Assembly: GCA_039619475.1 (NCBI GenBank)
Contig: CM077116.1
Coordinates: 374,490,794-374,554,793, forward strand
From: Icerya purchasi
Taxonomy: Eukaryota > Arthropoda > Insecta > Hemiptera > Monophlebidae
Direction of reading: 5' to 3'
DNA: 64,000 bases
Position numbers and translations under genes: made by a program. Of the stretch, positions 21,261 to 31,692 are shown piece after piece. The notes under the pieces are model-generated. The model searched no databases. It had not been told where the DNA came from and worked only from the letters and a program-made list of their open reading frames with translations. The first letter of the stretch is position 1. Each line of letters opens with the position of its first letter.

Positions 21261-22643
21261 TTGAAAGCAAAATGCCAACGGGCAATTAATGTGATGAAAT
21301 ATTTAGCTAACCCAATAACTGGCTGCAATAGAGGTAGACTACTACAACTATATAAATCTCTTGTGCTAGCCAGAATCGATTATGGAGCACCTATATATGG
21401 CCAAGCTAATAAGTCAGCATTAAAACTTTTAGACACAATCCAGACAACAGCTTTCCGAATCGCTACAGCAGCGTTCCGCACTACTCCAATAGACAGTCTA
21501 TGTGCGGAAACAGCTATTCCCCCACTCCACTACCGTCGATTACTCTCTACCTCTAATTTTGTTATCTCAGCTGCCCAAAACCCCAGTATACCTATATATG
21601 ACTATCTCTTTAACCCAAACAATTCACCAAATCATATAATGATCAGGCACCAAAAATTGACCTGTCAAAAGTACAACACCCACCCTCTCTTAACCATATT
21701 TTCTGAACCTCCATCGTGGGTCTCTCAAATCCCTGAGATCCGATTGGATTTATCAAAACTTCTTAGACCAGCTGATAAAAATATAATCTTGGGAAAATTA
21801 CAACTAATCCTCCAAGAATACCCTAACCACATCCAATGCTACACCGATGGCTCTAAAACCCAAAAAAGAGTGGCTTGTGCGTACTCTGTAAATAAAAAAA
21901 TATTCTCACATCGCTTAAGCAACCGTCTATCTATCCTATCTGCAGAACTAACAGCTATCTTATTATGTCTCCAATATTTCGTGCGCCACTTTCAACAAAA
22001 CCTGATAATCCTGTCTGATTCTCTTACGTCGCTCCAACTACTACAAGATCCATTTCCATCAAACCCAATTGCTCAGCGCATTAAAGTGATTCTAAACACT
22101 ATGCATCTACAGTCTATTTCAACAAAATTCATCTGGATCCCAGGCCATGTAGGAATTCCTGGACATGATATGGTGGATTTGGCTACCAAATCTGCCAAAC
22201 TCAACAGTTCAATTTCTATGCTTATTCGTCCTACCGCCGAAGACCTCAAACAACATCATAAAGAGCTAATACTCTCTATGTGGAAGCAGTATTGGCATAA
22301 CATAGAAAGTAATAAGCTTCGAGACCTCAAAGAAAAGCCGATACCGTGGAACTCCTCAAACCGAAAGTCACGTCAAGAAGAGATAGTGATTACTCGGCTA
22401 CGTACTGGACACACCCGACTTACTCACTCCCATCTCTTATCAAATCTTTTCCCTCCCGACTGTCCTCATTGTGGCAAAGAGGGCTTAACGGTTGATCATA
22501 TTTTCACATGCTTAAAGACAGCTCCTCTCCGACTCTCTCTCCATGTTCCTTCAAGCCGTGTTCTAGCTCTTAATGATTCCTCCAACTCCATAGATAAAAC
22601 AATAAATTTCATTAAACAAGTCAAACTTTTCCATCTCATCTAA
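21261..22643 (+). pseudogene. Outer element ORF2, thumb, RNase H and Cys/His C-terminus
   Basis: A 460-codon segment in the same frame as the palm. The thumb includes YKSLVLARIDYGAPIYG and ALKLLDTIQTTAFRIATAAF. The RNase H domain has CYTDGSKT (21837-21860, first catalytic Asp), ILSAELTAILL (catalytic Glu at 21945), ILSDSLTSLQLL (second Asp) and IWIPGHVGIPGHDMVD (final His/Asp). After that come RLRTGHTRLTHSHLL and the C-terminal CPHC...VDHIFTC motif. All RNase H residues are present, so this segment has decayed less than the upstream part. The stop at 22641-22643 is the natural ORF2 end and is followed by an approximately 65-bp 3' UTR and poly(A). Confidence 0.88.
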
Positions 22644-22728
22644 TCTCATTCCCTTCCTAATTGAGCCGTGAAGCCCTCTGTGTAGCTATGTGGCTCATTA
22701 ATTGAATAATTAAAAAAAAAAAAAAAAT

Positions 22729-22738
22729 AATAATTTTC
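22729..22738. repeat. Right target-site duplication of the outer element
   Basis: AATAATTTTC directly after the poly(A) tail, identical to 12279-12288. Confidence 0.75.
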
Positions 22739-24469
22739 AACCAACAGAAGAAATATTTGGTATTTTTAGGGGCACTGTTAAATATTTCTTTTTCGGCTTC
22801 CCTTGAAGCAAACCATAGTGCCACTATAACGAAAGTATGCCGATGGAAAAAAGCCGAGATACAGATCGATATTTAAAAAATCCACTTACCACTTCCCACT
22901 AGAAACGTCGAATCGTTACCAAAATTTATGATTTCAAGACTAATCAATTTTATTAATAAATTCATGTACGCGCGTTAGTTTTTTTTTTAATAACGATTTG
23001 TAAATAATCCCGAACAATTCAGGGTAATTTTCTGTTTTATCGTCGAATCTGCTTACCAAACTCTGTACTTACGCGACGGATTCATCTTTAATCCTACCGG
23101 ACATTTGAAATCTCGAGCAAAACATTCTTGATTTGAAAATGTTCTGATGATGCGAAATCGACCGTGCAAGTGGGGGTCAGTGGTGTATTTCGCGTACAAA
23201 ACGTTCGGCGCGACTGTCTAGAACATTTGTTGCGGCGTATAATCTATTAGTGCAACCAATCCGGGTTCGGGTCCGTACTTTACAGTCCACGTGTTATAAA
23301 CCGCATACGCGGTACTTTTACAAGTTCTCCAGGTTTCCACCTTTTTTTTTTTTTTTCAATCTCTTCAATCATCCGTAGCTTAATTTGAAGCAGTTCTTTC
23401 AAGAGCTATTTTTACTATAATCTTTTTTGATTTAGCCCGTGTTTAGTTGTTGTGAAAAACGTAGTTTATTTTTTTTTTTTTGTAATCGTAATCGTTGTTC
23501 TTGATTTCTGATTAATTTTGTCATTTTTTAGCATAACCGGTTATAAATCAGCGATGTCTTTAAAACTAGAGATTATGAAACGAAAAACGGAATATGAGAA
23601 AGGACACATGTTATTTTGTCGTAAAAATACTTGAAATTAATAAATAAACTCTCTAACTTTTTCCATTGTCCGCACAAACTCCGACACTTAACACATCTGA
23701 GAGTAACCAGACGGGGATACTTTTGAATTTGGAAGTAAAGAAGAAAACTGAACTCAACGATAATAATAATAAGAATGCGGTTCTGTAAATTTTTGTATTC
23801 GTTTGACGACAAGTTCCCTAGAACGTACCATTATTATAATCGCAAAAGCTATTAGACAAAAATCTAAAGATAGATTCCCCACAACATTTGGATAACTCCC
23901 TATAGTGTACATGAATCACCATCGGCGATAGCACAAAACAGATGAATTCGATGCTGCAGCTCAGGAGACCAAGGAGGAGGAAAGAAAAAATAAAATCGTA
24001 TGATACGTAGTGAAAAAATAAAAAAAATAAAAGAAGGCTTACAAGTAGGTGTAGGCAGAGAAAACCCTAAAATTCGGAACCGGTAACATGACCCCGTTTA
24101 GTGGAGAGCGCGGAACATTTCAAGAAGTTCATTAGAATCGCAAATTAAATTGCGATTGTCCGGATAAAATGAGTGAATGCGCCATAATTTGCAGTGACAA
24201 TTTTCGTCAAGGTAATCTCAATGTTGAAGACAGGAAATTTTGTAAAGAATCGTCTGCTTCCACAACAGATTGGACAAAGTCTCTTTATGTATATCTGTAA
24301 CCGGTTTTATGAAGATCATCACATTTGGAATATTTCATTTAATCTTACGAGAAATATTCGGTTCTTGCGATAAAAAAAAAAAAAAAAGGAGACTATTAGC
24401 AAAGTGTTTGGGATTATGAAATTTTATAACGCAAACTTAGTCATAAAAAACAAAAAAAAAAAAAGTAGA
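22739..24469. other. No gene recognised
   Basis: AT-rich sequence with several T or A homopolymer runs (23344, 23470, 24373, 24451). No coding frame with motifs and no repeat with clear ends was seen. Confidence 0.4.
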
Positions 24470-24610
24470 GAACCTGCTAATCCTCTCTCTCAACTGTTCT
24501 CTACTTTCCCGAACTTCTCCACTAATTCGATTTCAAGCTGAGCAGATTTGAACTTAGATCTCGAACGTTCCGAGTCACAAAGTCGAGCACCTTAACCATC
24601 AACACACTTC
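24470..24610 (-). mobile_element. Possible tRNA-derived SINE
   Basis: Read leftwards from about 24606: TGATGGTTAAGGTGCTCGACT resembles an A box, and AAGTTCAAATCTGC about 45 bases later resembles a B box (GGTTCAAATCC). The anticodon-arm-like segment lies between them. A body of roughly 75 bp follows, and the copy ends in a long T run on that strand (A run on the plus strand at about 24451-24465). A ten-base G run sits just outside the head (24611-24620). No duplication was found, and the family differs from the SINEs at 49575 and 52326. Confidence 0.4.
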
Positions 24611-24620
24611 GGGGGGGGGG

Positions 24621-26928
24621 GACATTTTTATAAATGGACTAAATAAAATTAGCAGATTACTTCTTTCGAATTATCAAAATATCGCACGCGCACGATGTAT
24701 TTTGTAAACAGTTTCAAATACAGTTGTATTCTCTTGAAATTATAATATTCAACGGTCAAATGTTAAATTCAATCATATAAAATTCGACCTTCGGACTCGC
24801 TATGGGGATACTCCCTGGACCCTCAAATGATAAATCTTTTTATAATTCTTATATTAACTACGTTATTTTTTAATTTACGGTTTGCGTATTAATTTCTAAT
24901 TGTCATCGTTTCGCTTCCGCCCCAACTTCTGTTACATAAAACTGTACGTTACATCTAATCGATACAAAATTTCCATATTGCTCCCGACATAAAAAAATCG
25001 TTTCAACAACGTTAATTGTTATAGAAGATGCGAATAAGTGTGATCCTGTTATAAGTTTGCAAATACACTGGCTGATTTCAGTTAAAAACGTGATCTGTGC
25101 AATCTATTTCCGTCTTATTTCTCTTGCCTCGTATGTAAGAAAACTATTTGAATGCAAGATAAATAATCCGTCGTATAGCTCGAACACAACTCAATATCCC
25201 TTCTGACATATTCAGGTTTCACTTTGGTCTTGACCCAGTCGATCGCATCAGTTCATTTGTCATTTTATCGCGAAAAAATTCACCGTCGCCATTTCTCGTC
25301 GACGTCTGTGTTACCCTTAATAACGTTCATCTTTCTATGCTTAAAAACTTCTACCTCTTAATATTCCGCCAGACTTACGCTTAACCTCTTCGATAATAGA
25401 TCCGCATTTCTTTACATTCCTTCCTTTTCACATTCAGACTCTCGTGAAGCTTCACCCAGAGAAATTCGTATTAGCCTTACTCTTTTTAATATACGTTCCT
25501 TAGTTATATAGCTTCTTTGCCTATTTCCTCACTCGCCCTGCTTTTGTTACGCTTTTCACCTACAAATTAATTTCCTTTTTATTTTAAGTAACTCACTTCC
25601 CAACATCCACCTCACTCTCTCTCCCCCGAAGCCTTGTATTATTTTCTCCCTTCGCCCATATAATCGTTCTCCACTTCACATTTCACAATTATCCTATTTC
25701 TAGTACCGAATTCATTGGATGTCTTTCTCAACAATCGTCTCTCTCTTGCCTAAAATGTCTTTAATTCCCTAAAAGCCTTTTCACCCTTCAACTGAGGTAC
25801 TGGTATTTCAACTTTTTTTTAATTACTATAAAAATCTATCATCTTGATGAATGTTTCTTCATTCATAATAATTCTTTCAACTCGCTCCTTTCTAAACTCG
25901 ATGGAAACCGGTCTCCTTATTTTCGCTATCATTACCTCCTAATCCGACCTTTTCCTAGTCCACGTCCTTGGTTTCAAGTATCCCCCTTCTCTGCAACGCT
26001 CCATTATTACTTTCTTAGTGCGACTTAGAATTGACACTCTTTTCCCCCCCTTATCACATTTTAACTTTTCTCTAACCTTATCAGCTCCCAAGCCTCTTTA
26101 ATTTCTTTACTGGTGGCCTTGATGTCCTCTTTAAATAGCTGACGTTTTCAGATGAGTGTTCTCTGCCTTATGGTCAATTTCTAAGTCTTTCTACCCCGTA
26201 TTATTCTTCGTGTACCCTTTCATTCCCACCTCTTACAATAATCCCCTTATTAAATTTATCTCCTCCATTTCCACTGAAAAAGCAAATAAAAAACCATCTT
26301 TTTTTTTTTTTTTTGTTTTCTACACTATAAGCACAAATTGTTGTGAGGATTTGGCGGTAGACGTTATGATCGTAATTTAAACTTAGAACTTTTTTTTCCC
26401 CCTCTTTATTCAAGACGAAACTAAGTATTGCCGAAATCTGTTTTGCATTGTATCTTATAGTAAATAATAGCGGACGGAATGTCCAACGGTTATTTTAAAA
26501 TGGCAACGTACTAATTGCTGTAAAAGTAAATGCAGCTCGTCATCGCAAGCTGCCCTACCTCGGAATTCCTAGTACGTTGCAGATTTCGCTCCCCTAATTT
26601 TATTTACCACACCGCTTTCCACTGTTTTCGCCTTGTAATTCATTATGTTTTCTCGCCGGCAAGTACTTACTTCGGAAAACAGCTTTTAAAATAACAAATC
26701 TTTTCCACGCTAAAACAACTTTTTACTATTCTCGAAGTATATAATATATGAATAGTAATATACACTTTGTTCGTTACGTTGAAAGATTTTGCAGCTCTAT
26801 TGTATGAAATTTCGGATTTTTAAGATTAAAACATTATGGATCCTTACATTACTCTCTTCGTTTCATTTATTAATAATTTCTAACATCGGAGTATTATTAA
26901 ATGAAAACATTTTATTTATTTTAGCCGA
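24621..26928. other. No gene recognised; C/T-rich stretch
   Basis: From about 25080 to 26160 the plus strand is clearly pyrimidine-rich. On the minus strand this part gives moderately long Lys/Arg/Glu-rich frames broken by stops, for example IEFRKERVERIIMNEE near 25890. It could be a decayed retroelement gag-like region, but no zinc knuckle or catalytic motif was found. The rest is AT-rich without structure. Confidence 0.35.
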
Positions 26929-27144
26929 AGGAAGCTAGCGTACTTAGGACACACATTATGGGACACGATAAATATGGTGCAGTTAGTTATACAAGGCAAA
27001 ATGGAAGACCATAGACGAAAAGGACACAGAAGATTGTCATGGATAAAAAATCTAGAAGAGTGGACAGACCGGTCAGTCAACAGATTACTTCATTCGGCCG
27101 CGAACAGATCCGGTCTTTCACAAATTGTAGCCCACCTCCGTTAA
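26929..27144 (+). pseudogene. C-terminal fragment of an RTE-type reverse transcriptase
   Basis: A 71-codon frame ending at TAA 27142-27144. It reads KLAYLGHTLW, LVIQGKMEDHRRKGHRRLSW, IKNLEEWTDRSVNRLLHSA and SQIVAHLR. This corresponds to the well-known C-terminus of RTE/BovB-like ORF2 proteins (YLGH, 'LILQGKIEGRRS.GRRR.SWL', 'NLR.W.G', 'A...R.....V.A...'). The fragment ends with the natural stop. Everything upstream is absent, so it is a severely 5'-truncated copy. It lies outside the condensin gene. Confidence 0.72.
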
Positions 27145-28094
27145 TGGAGAGGACACTAGAACACGTAGGCTGTATTTTTCGCAAACGCTGTGAAAATAAT
27201 TACACCACAAATACGAAATGATTGTTTTTTTTTTTTTTTATTAAAAGCACATTACTTCAATGTGCAGAATGTACTTCGAATACGAGCATTTTATGTAAAT
27301 CACTTAGCATCGACACATGTGGTTACAACATCGGTTCTAAGACCGGACAATTTTAGATTCGGGGCGTGGAAAGAGTGAAAATTTCGATGTAAATAGAGCA
27401 TAAGGAAAAATACCCGATAAAATTTTTAATTTTTTGTTATAATACACGTTAATTTTATTACTTTTTCGCTGTTTTTTTGGAAATATATATTATAATTTTG
27501 AAAAGCATTTGATTTTCTTCTAAAACAGAAACGATTTTATTACTGTTTATATTCACTGCTTGTAATCGCCCAATCCACTCGCAATTGTTTTAGCACAATC
27601 TGACATTACAACGACAAAGTCAGTTCTTGGTTTCATTGTAAAGGTACAAGATTCGTTAACAAATTTCCAGCTAATAATATTTTTTTTCCCTTTTAATGCG
27701 CTCACGCTAGGCTTCACATTTACCGTTGATCTCTTTCAGTTGTACTGTTCAGTTCTATTTGCACACACCAACCATATTCTAGTCTACTGGTTCTTTCGTA
27801 AAGTTTTTTTTTCTTCTTTATTCTTATTGACTATTAATCTCGCTATCCCTTCTATTCTTACACTCTTTCATTTCCCCTTCTCCGTTTCTGTTGACGTAAA
27901 AATTTAAACTTTTTTTTCCTCATTAATTATCCTTTGTCTCGCGTTACCTGATTAATGAGTTCCCTGGAGAGAGAGAAAAACGTTAACATTCTAATAGAAA
28001 AATGTGCTGCTCACAAAGTCAGAACAGATATGTCTAATTATAATAAACAGCGATACTATAATACGTATATAAAAGAAAAAAAAAACAATCTGGT
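27145..28094. other. No gene recognised
   Basis: AT-rich spacer with T runs (27227, 27805). No recognisable coding sequence was found. Confidence 0.4.
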
Positions 28095-28301
28095 ATGTTC
28101 ATTAAATTTCTTATCATCCTTATAAATAACTATCCGTCAGGAAGGAGCTTCGACACTATCTCTTCACCAAAAGCATCGGTGGCTGGAGTTCTCCAAGGGA
28201 ACACACTTGGCCCCTTCTTATTTATCCTTTTCTTAAATGATTTCCCTAAATTGCGACAGGCTAAATTAGCGCTGTTCGCAGATGGTTTTATCAGTAAATA
28301 A
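28095..28301 (+). pseudogene. Short reverse-transcriptase remnant (Jockey-like)
   Basis: The frame reads NNYPSGRSFDTISSP, AGVLQGNTLGPFLFILFLND and LALFADGF. These correspond to the 'AGVPQGS.LGP.LF.L..ND' and 'FADD' motifs of non-LTR reverse transcriptases, with the second catalytic Asp changed to Gly. Only about 65 codons are recognisable and both sides are lost. Clade assignment to Jockey rests on the short motif spacing and is tentative. Confidence 0.65.
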
Positions 28302-28918
28302 ACTTTGTTACGTGTTTTATTCGAGTGTTGTGTGGTATTTTGGAGTAATTAATTCAAAACTCATTATCGTAAATGTAATTTTGTAGTGTAGCTAAAATTG
28401 AAATGAAAAATGCCATTCGCTGTAACAAGATACTCATTCGAAGAACAACGTGCATAGCGCCACAAATGTACGTGTTTGGTCGACCAGTGCAGGTACGTAA
28501 TAATTTTCAAAAAGAATTCAACAAAGATCCGTCAAGCCTGTTATCAATTTACCGCTTTTTTTTTTTTTTTTTTTTGACAAATGTAACACAACTGGCTTGA
28601 TAACGAATAACATTGCTGGAGTATCAGGATGACGTCATTCTACTCGTACAGAGGCGAACATCATTGCTAAAAGGTGTGAAATGAGTATAAAACCATGGCA
28701 AATGAAAAATTTATATTTCACGCGCGTCAATATTCGTATTGTTTTGCAAGATATCTAAGTCTATATTTTCTCAATTTACGCTTCTAACATCAGTTTCATA
28801 TTACACATTTTAAAAATTTTACCTTCTTCAAATGTTACATTAAAATAAGGCACGGTTGTTTACACGAAGCAAAAAATTCATGAATTTCAGGAGAAGCTGT
28901 TTCATGCTTAATAGATTA
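28302..28918. other. No gene recognised
   Basis: AT-rich spacer with a long T run at about 28557-28576 and no motifs. Confidence 0.35.
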
Positions 28919-28920
28919 TA

Positions 28921-29163
28921 CAGGGTGCGGCAGCATAACTTCCTTTTTTTAAATGCACCACTTTTTTTCTACTAAATTTTGTTAAAGAGATATAATAACA
29001 GAAAATCGAAATAAAACTGCGAGAGGGGAAGAAGCATACATATTGCCCCAATGGGGGATCTGGAGTATGTTATTTCGATTTTCTGTTATTATTTCTCTTT
29101 AACAAAATTTAGTAGAAAAAAAGTGGCACATTTTAAAAAAGGAAGTTATGCTGCCGCACCCTG
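28921..29163. mobile_element. 243-bp mariner-type MITE with TA duplication
   Basis: The terminal inverted repeats begin CAGGGTGCGGCAGCATAACT at 28921 and end with the exact complement at 29163. The arms extend about 100 bp with few mismatches, including TTAGTAGAAAAAAAGTGG and AACAGAAAATCGAAATAA segments. They leave a loop of roughly 45 bp around GAGGGGAAGAAGC. TA dinucleotides flank both sides (28919-28920 and 29164-29165). CAGGGTG-type ends and a TA duplication are typical of Tc1/mariner-superfamily MITEs. There is no ORF, so it is non-autonomous. Confidence 0.88.
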
Positions 29164-31548
29164 TATTATCAAATCAACGAGTCTCTTATTCGAGATCGTA
29201 AATGCAACTTTATTAATTTTAATTTTGTAAAACTGAATTTATGAAAATCTCGTTTTTCTTTGTCCAATACTTTTCTTCCCTTTTTTTTTTGGTTAAATTT
29301 GTAAAATAATGGTTTTGAACAATTTCACGTTATTCTGTTCAAAACTCCAATAATTCAGCTGCATTTGTAAAAGATAACAAAAGCGCATTTCATTTTTCAG
29401 GTTGTTTTTAGAATCATAAAAAATAAAGATAGAGAAGCATATAATAAAAACTCTATTATTTTATCGTTTTATTTTTTTCAATCCGCATAATTGTGTCATC
29501 ACCCGGCGTCTGTATCAAGTCGCTGCGTAATCCTGATTATTATGAAAATAAAATTTTTAAATATCCGTTTTGCGAAAAATCGCATTATTATATTACAATA
29601 ACGAGAAGTAGATATTTTTAACTTCTGCATCTGAGTATGCTTTTAGTTTTAATAAAAAATTAATAGCATACTTAGATTTAGACTGGATGATCTCTGAGCT
29701 ATAACCTTTCTTAGAACGTTCAAAAATATCCCTTTTAGTGTACGTGTTTATAATTAAGTTTACATTATTTCGCACTTAATTTTCTTGATCTTATTATTCA
29801 CGCCACATTATTAACTACATATTCTTTCGATACGATTAATTATCCTTTTAAACGTGCAGAATCCTAACAAGTGCTTATTTAAAACAAAAAAATCCCGAAA
29901 GTCCCATAAAGAAACATTTTTTTTTTTTATAAATTCCTACTTTTTAATTTCCAATATTTATCGCCTGTTAATAATAACATCGTTAAAAATTATAGGGCTT
30001 GGAAGAGAGGTATTGAAAAGATAATTACAGAAACTTATAACATTTAAAATCATGGCCCTCTATATAAAACTGAAAATTACGACCGACTGATTTCGAAAAA
30101 CTAATTTTATCTTCATAAATCTTAATTTATAAGAGGGCATACTTATTCCTTTTGTTAGGTAGTTTTGACCCGCTTATCCGGCTAGGCTCTTTCAAATTTA
30201 ATTCAAAAGGAAAACAATAATAATGATTATTCGTACGTAATATTTATTAATATGTACACAAGTTCGGTGGTCCAAAAACGACTTATTTAAACACTGTATT
30301 AAAAAACCGAGTGTAAAGAAATTTTGAGATACTTAAATTCTTCTCAAATGCGAAAATTAACTCCAGTTCACTTGACGAAACAATAAATTTTGCAATCGAA
30401 CATAATTATGTCATTCGCGCTTTTATATCTATCATTAAATCTTCATTATTGAGTAGGGGTTCAATTTCCTGCAACATAATTTATTCAAAAATCAACACTA
30501 CTGGTAATAAACAATCGAGTAATTGTTTTTAAATAAACGCGTATCAAGCGAAATTGCGTTAAGTCTAGAAACCGCGTGGTGATTAAATATCATCAATACC
30601 CATTTCTTTTTTTCATTGAAACTATCACGATTTTTTTTACCCAAAAATCTAAGATACATTAAGTTTTAATTCCCATAGAATTAAGACAGTAACAAAGTTA
30701 TAGTTAAAAGTTCATCACAAAGATCTGAATATTTTTACGTTAAACTCTAAATTCAAGTAAAAAAGTTTAAACAATCAATTAAATCTTGCGAATAATTGGT
30801 AGGAATACTAGTAAAAATAATACAAATAATTTCATATTTTACATTGTATTTTCCTGAGTAGAACTATTTCGCTGATCCAGTTCGCCATGTCTACCTTGAA
30901 AACGTTTTTTCAATATAATTTCTCACAACATTAATTTTTATCGTAAACTATACTCTCCGCATGAAACAATATGGAGAAAGGTAACAGACAACGATAACCA
31001 TGGCAAAAAACTGTACAACATAAATTTTCTTGCTGTCACCATTTAATTTTCAAAAAAAAAAAAAAAAAAAAATTATAATCAATAAATTTCTTAGTGTCAG
31101 TCAAAGGCATGTAGAAAATTGGTTAAGACCTTTACAAGATAAAGTAACGAATATAATTATAAACGCAAATAACAAAAAAAAATTAAGTAAATATAAATAG
31201 ATGTGCTCGAAACGTTTTTAGAATACCTATTTATAATTATTTCACGTTTGTTATTTCTGGTTATAATTATTCATTATATATTTTATTAACCAATTAGCAA
31301 ACAAGATGTATAGAGATGCATTACATTTAGTTCAAGGATCACTCTGTCTTTTCTTTTTTTTTTAAATACACGTAGCCATTATTTTTTCAGATAGACTTAA
31401 GAGTAAAAGAGCATAAAAAATGGTGAAGCCACAGCTAGTACTCAAACAAAATTTTTTATTAAAACGCAAATATATAAATGAATAATTTGACCGCGCTCAA
31501 TAGTCGATTTTTTTGTAAATCTTAAAATTTAATACCATTGTTACATAC
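29164..31548. other. No confirmed gene; may hold the missing NCAPD3 3' end
   Basis: AT-rich sequence downstream of the last identified condensin exon. The remaining C-terminal exon or exons and the poly(A) site should lie here or further left. A minus-strand frame at 29775-29593 (KRDIFERSKKGYSSEIIQ, ending NIYFSLL and a stop) is a possible terminal exon. However, its only AG acceptor gives phase 2 whereas the preceding exon ends in phase 0, so it was not included. Confidence 0.3.
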
Positions 31549-31692
31549 CTGACATGTTTCCTCAAAATTATTTAATAGTTGTTGAACGTAATCCAAATAA
31601 GAATCGTATAACAGCTTGCTGTAAGGTTTTACAATAACTCTTATTTTGAGTAAGTTTTCAACAATTTCACTTAGTGCAGCAACTCTATTTGC
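31549..31692 (-). CDS. NCAPD3: NCAPD3 coding exon 11
   Basis: 144 bp, phase 0 to 0, acceptor AG at 31694-31693, donor GTATGT. It encodes ANRVAALSEIVENLLKIRVI to NNFEETCQ, comparable to '[20 protein letters not shown]' and 'LREVMQDYRDELK'. Similarity is lower than in exons 6-8. The good donor shows at least one more exon further left. Confidence 0.72.

Larger units (their letters stand above)
12289..22728 (+). mobile_element. Outer I-type non-LTR retrotransposon, interrupted
   Basis: A complete but decayed element carrying ORF1 (single CCHC knuckle) and ORF2 (APE-type endonuclease, reverse transcriptase, RNase H, C-terminal Cys/His motif). It ends with a poly(A) tail at about 22711-22728 and is flanked by a 10-bp duplication (AATAATTTTC). 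Removing the inner Jockey copy and one 11-bp duplication leaves about 5.9 kb, a normal length for I-type elements. The RNase H domain separates it from the Jockey clade. A probable ORF1 frameshift, three in-frame stops and one frameshift in ORF2 make it inactive. It inserted just after the A run (12240-12259) that ends the sequence to its left. Confidence 0.88.

Noticed and set aside
29593..29775. Minus-strand frame ending in a stop, considered as terminal NCAPD3 exon
   Set aside because: The only usable AG gives phase 2 whereas exon 11 ends in phase 0, there is no pyrimidine tract, and no homology was recognised.
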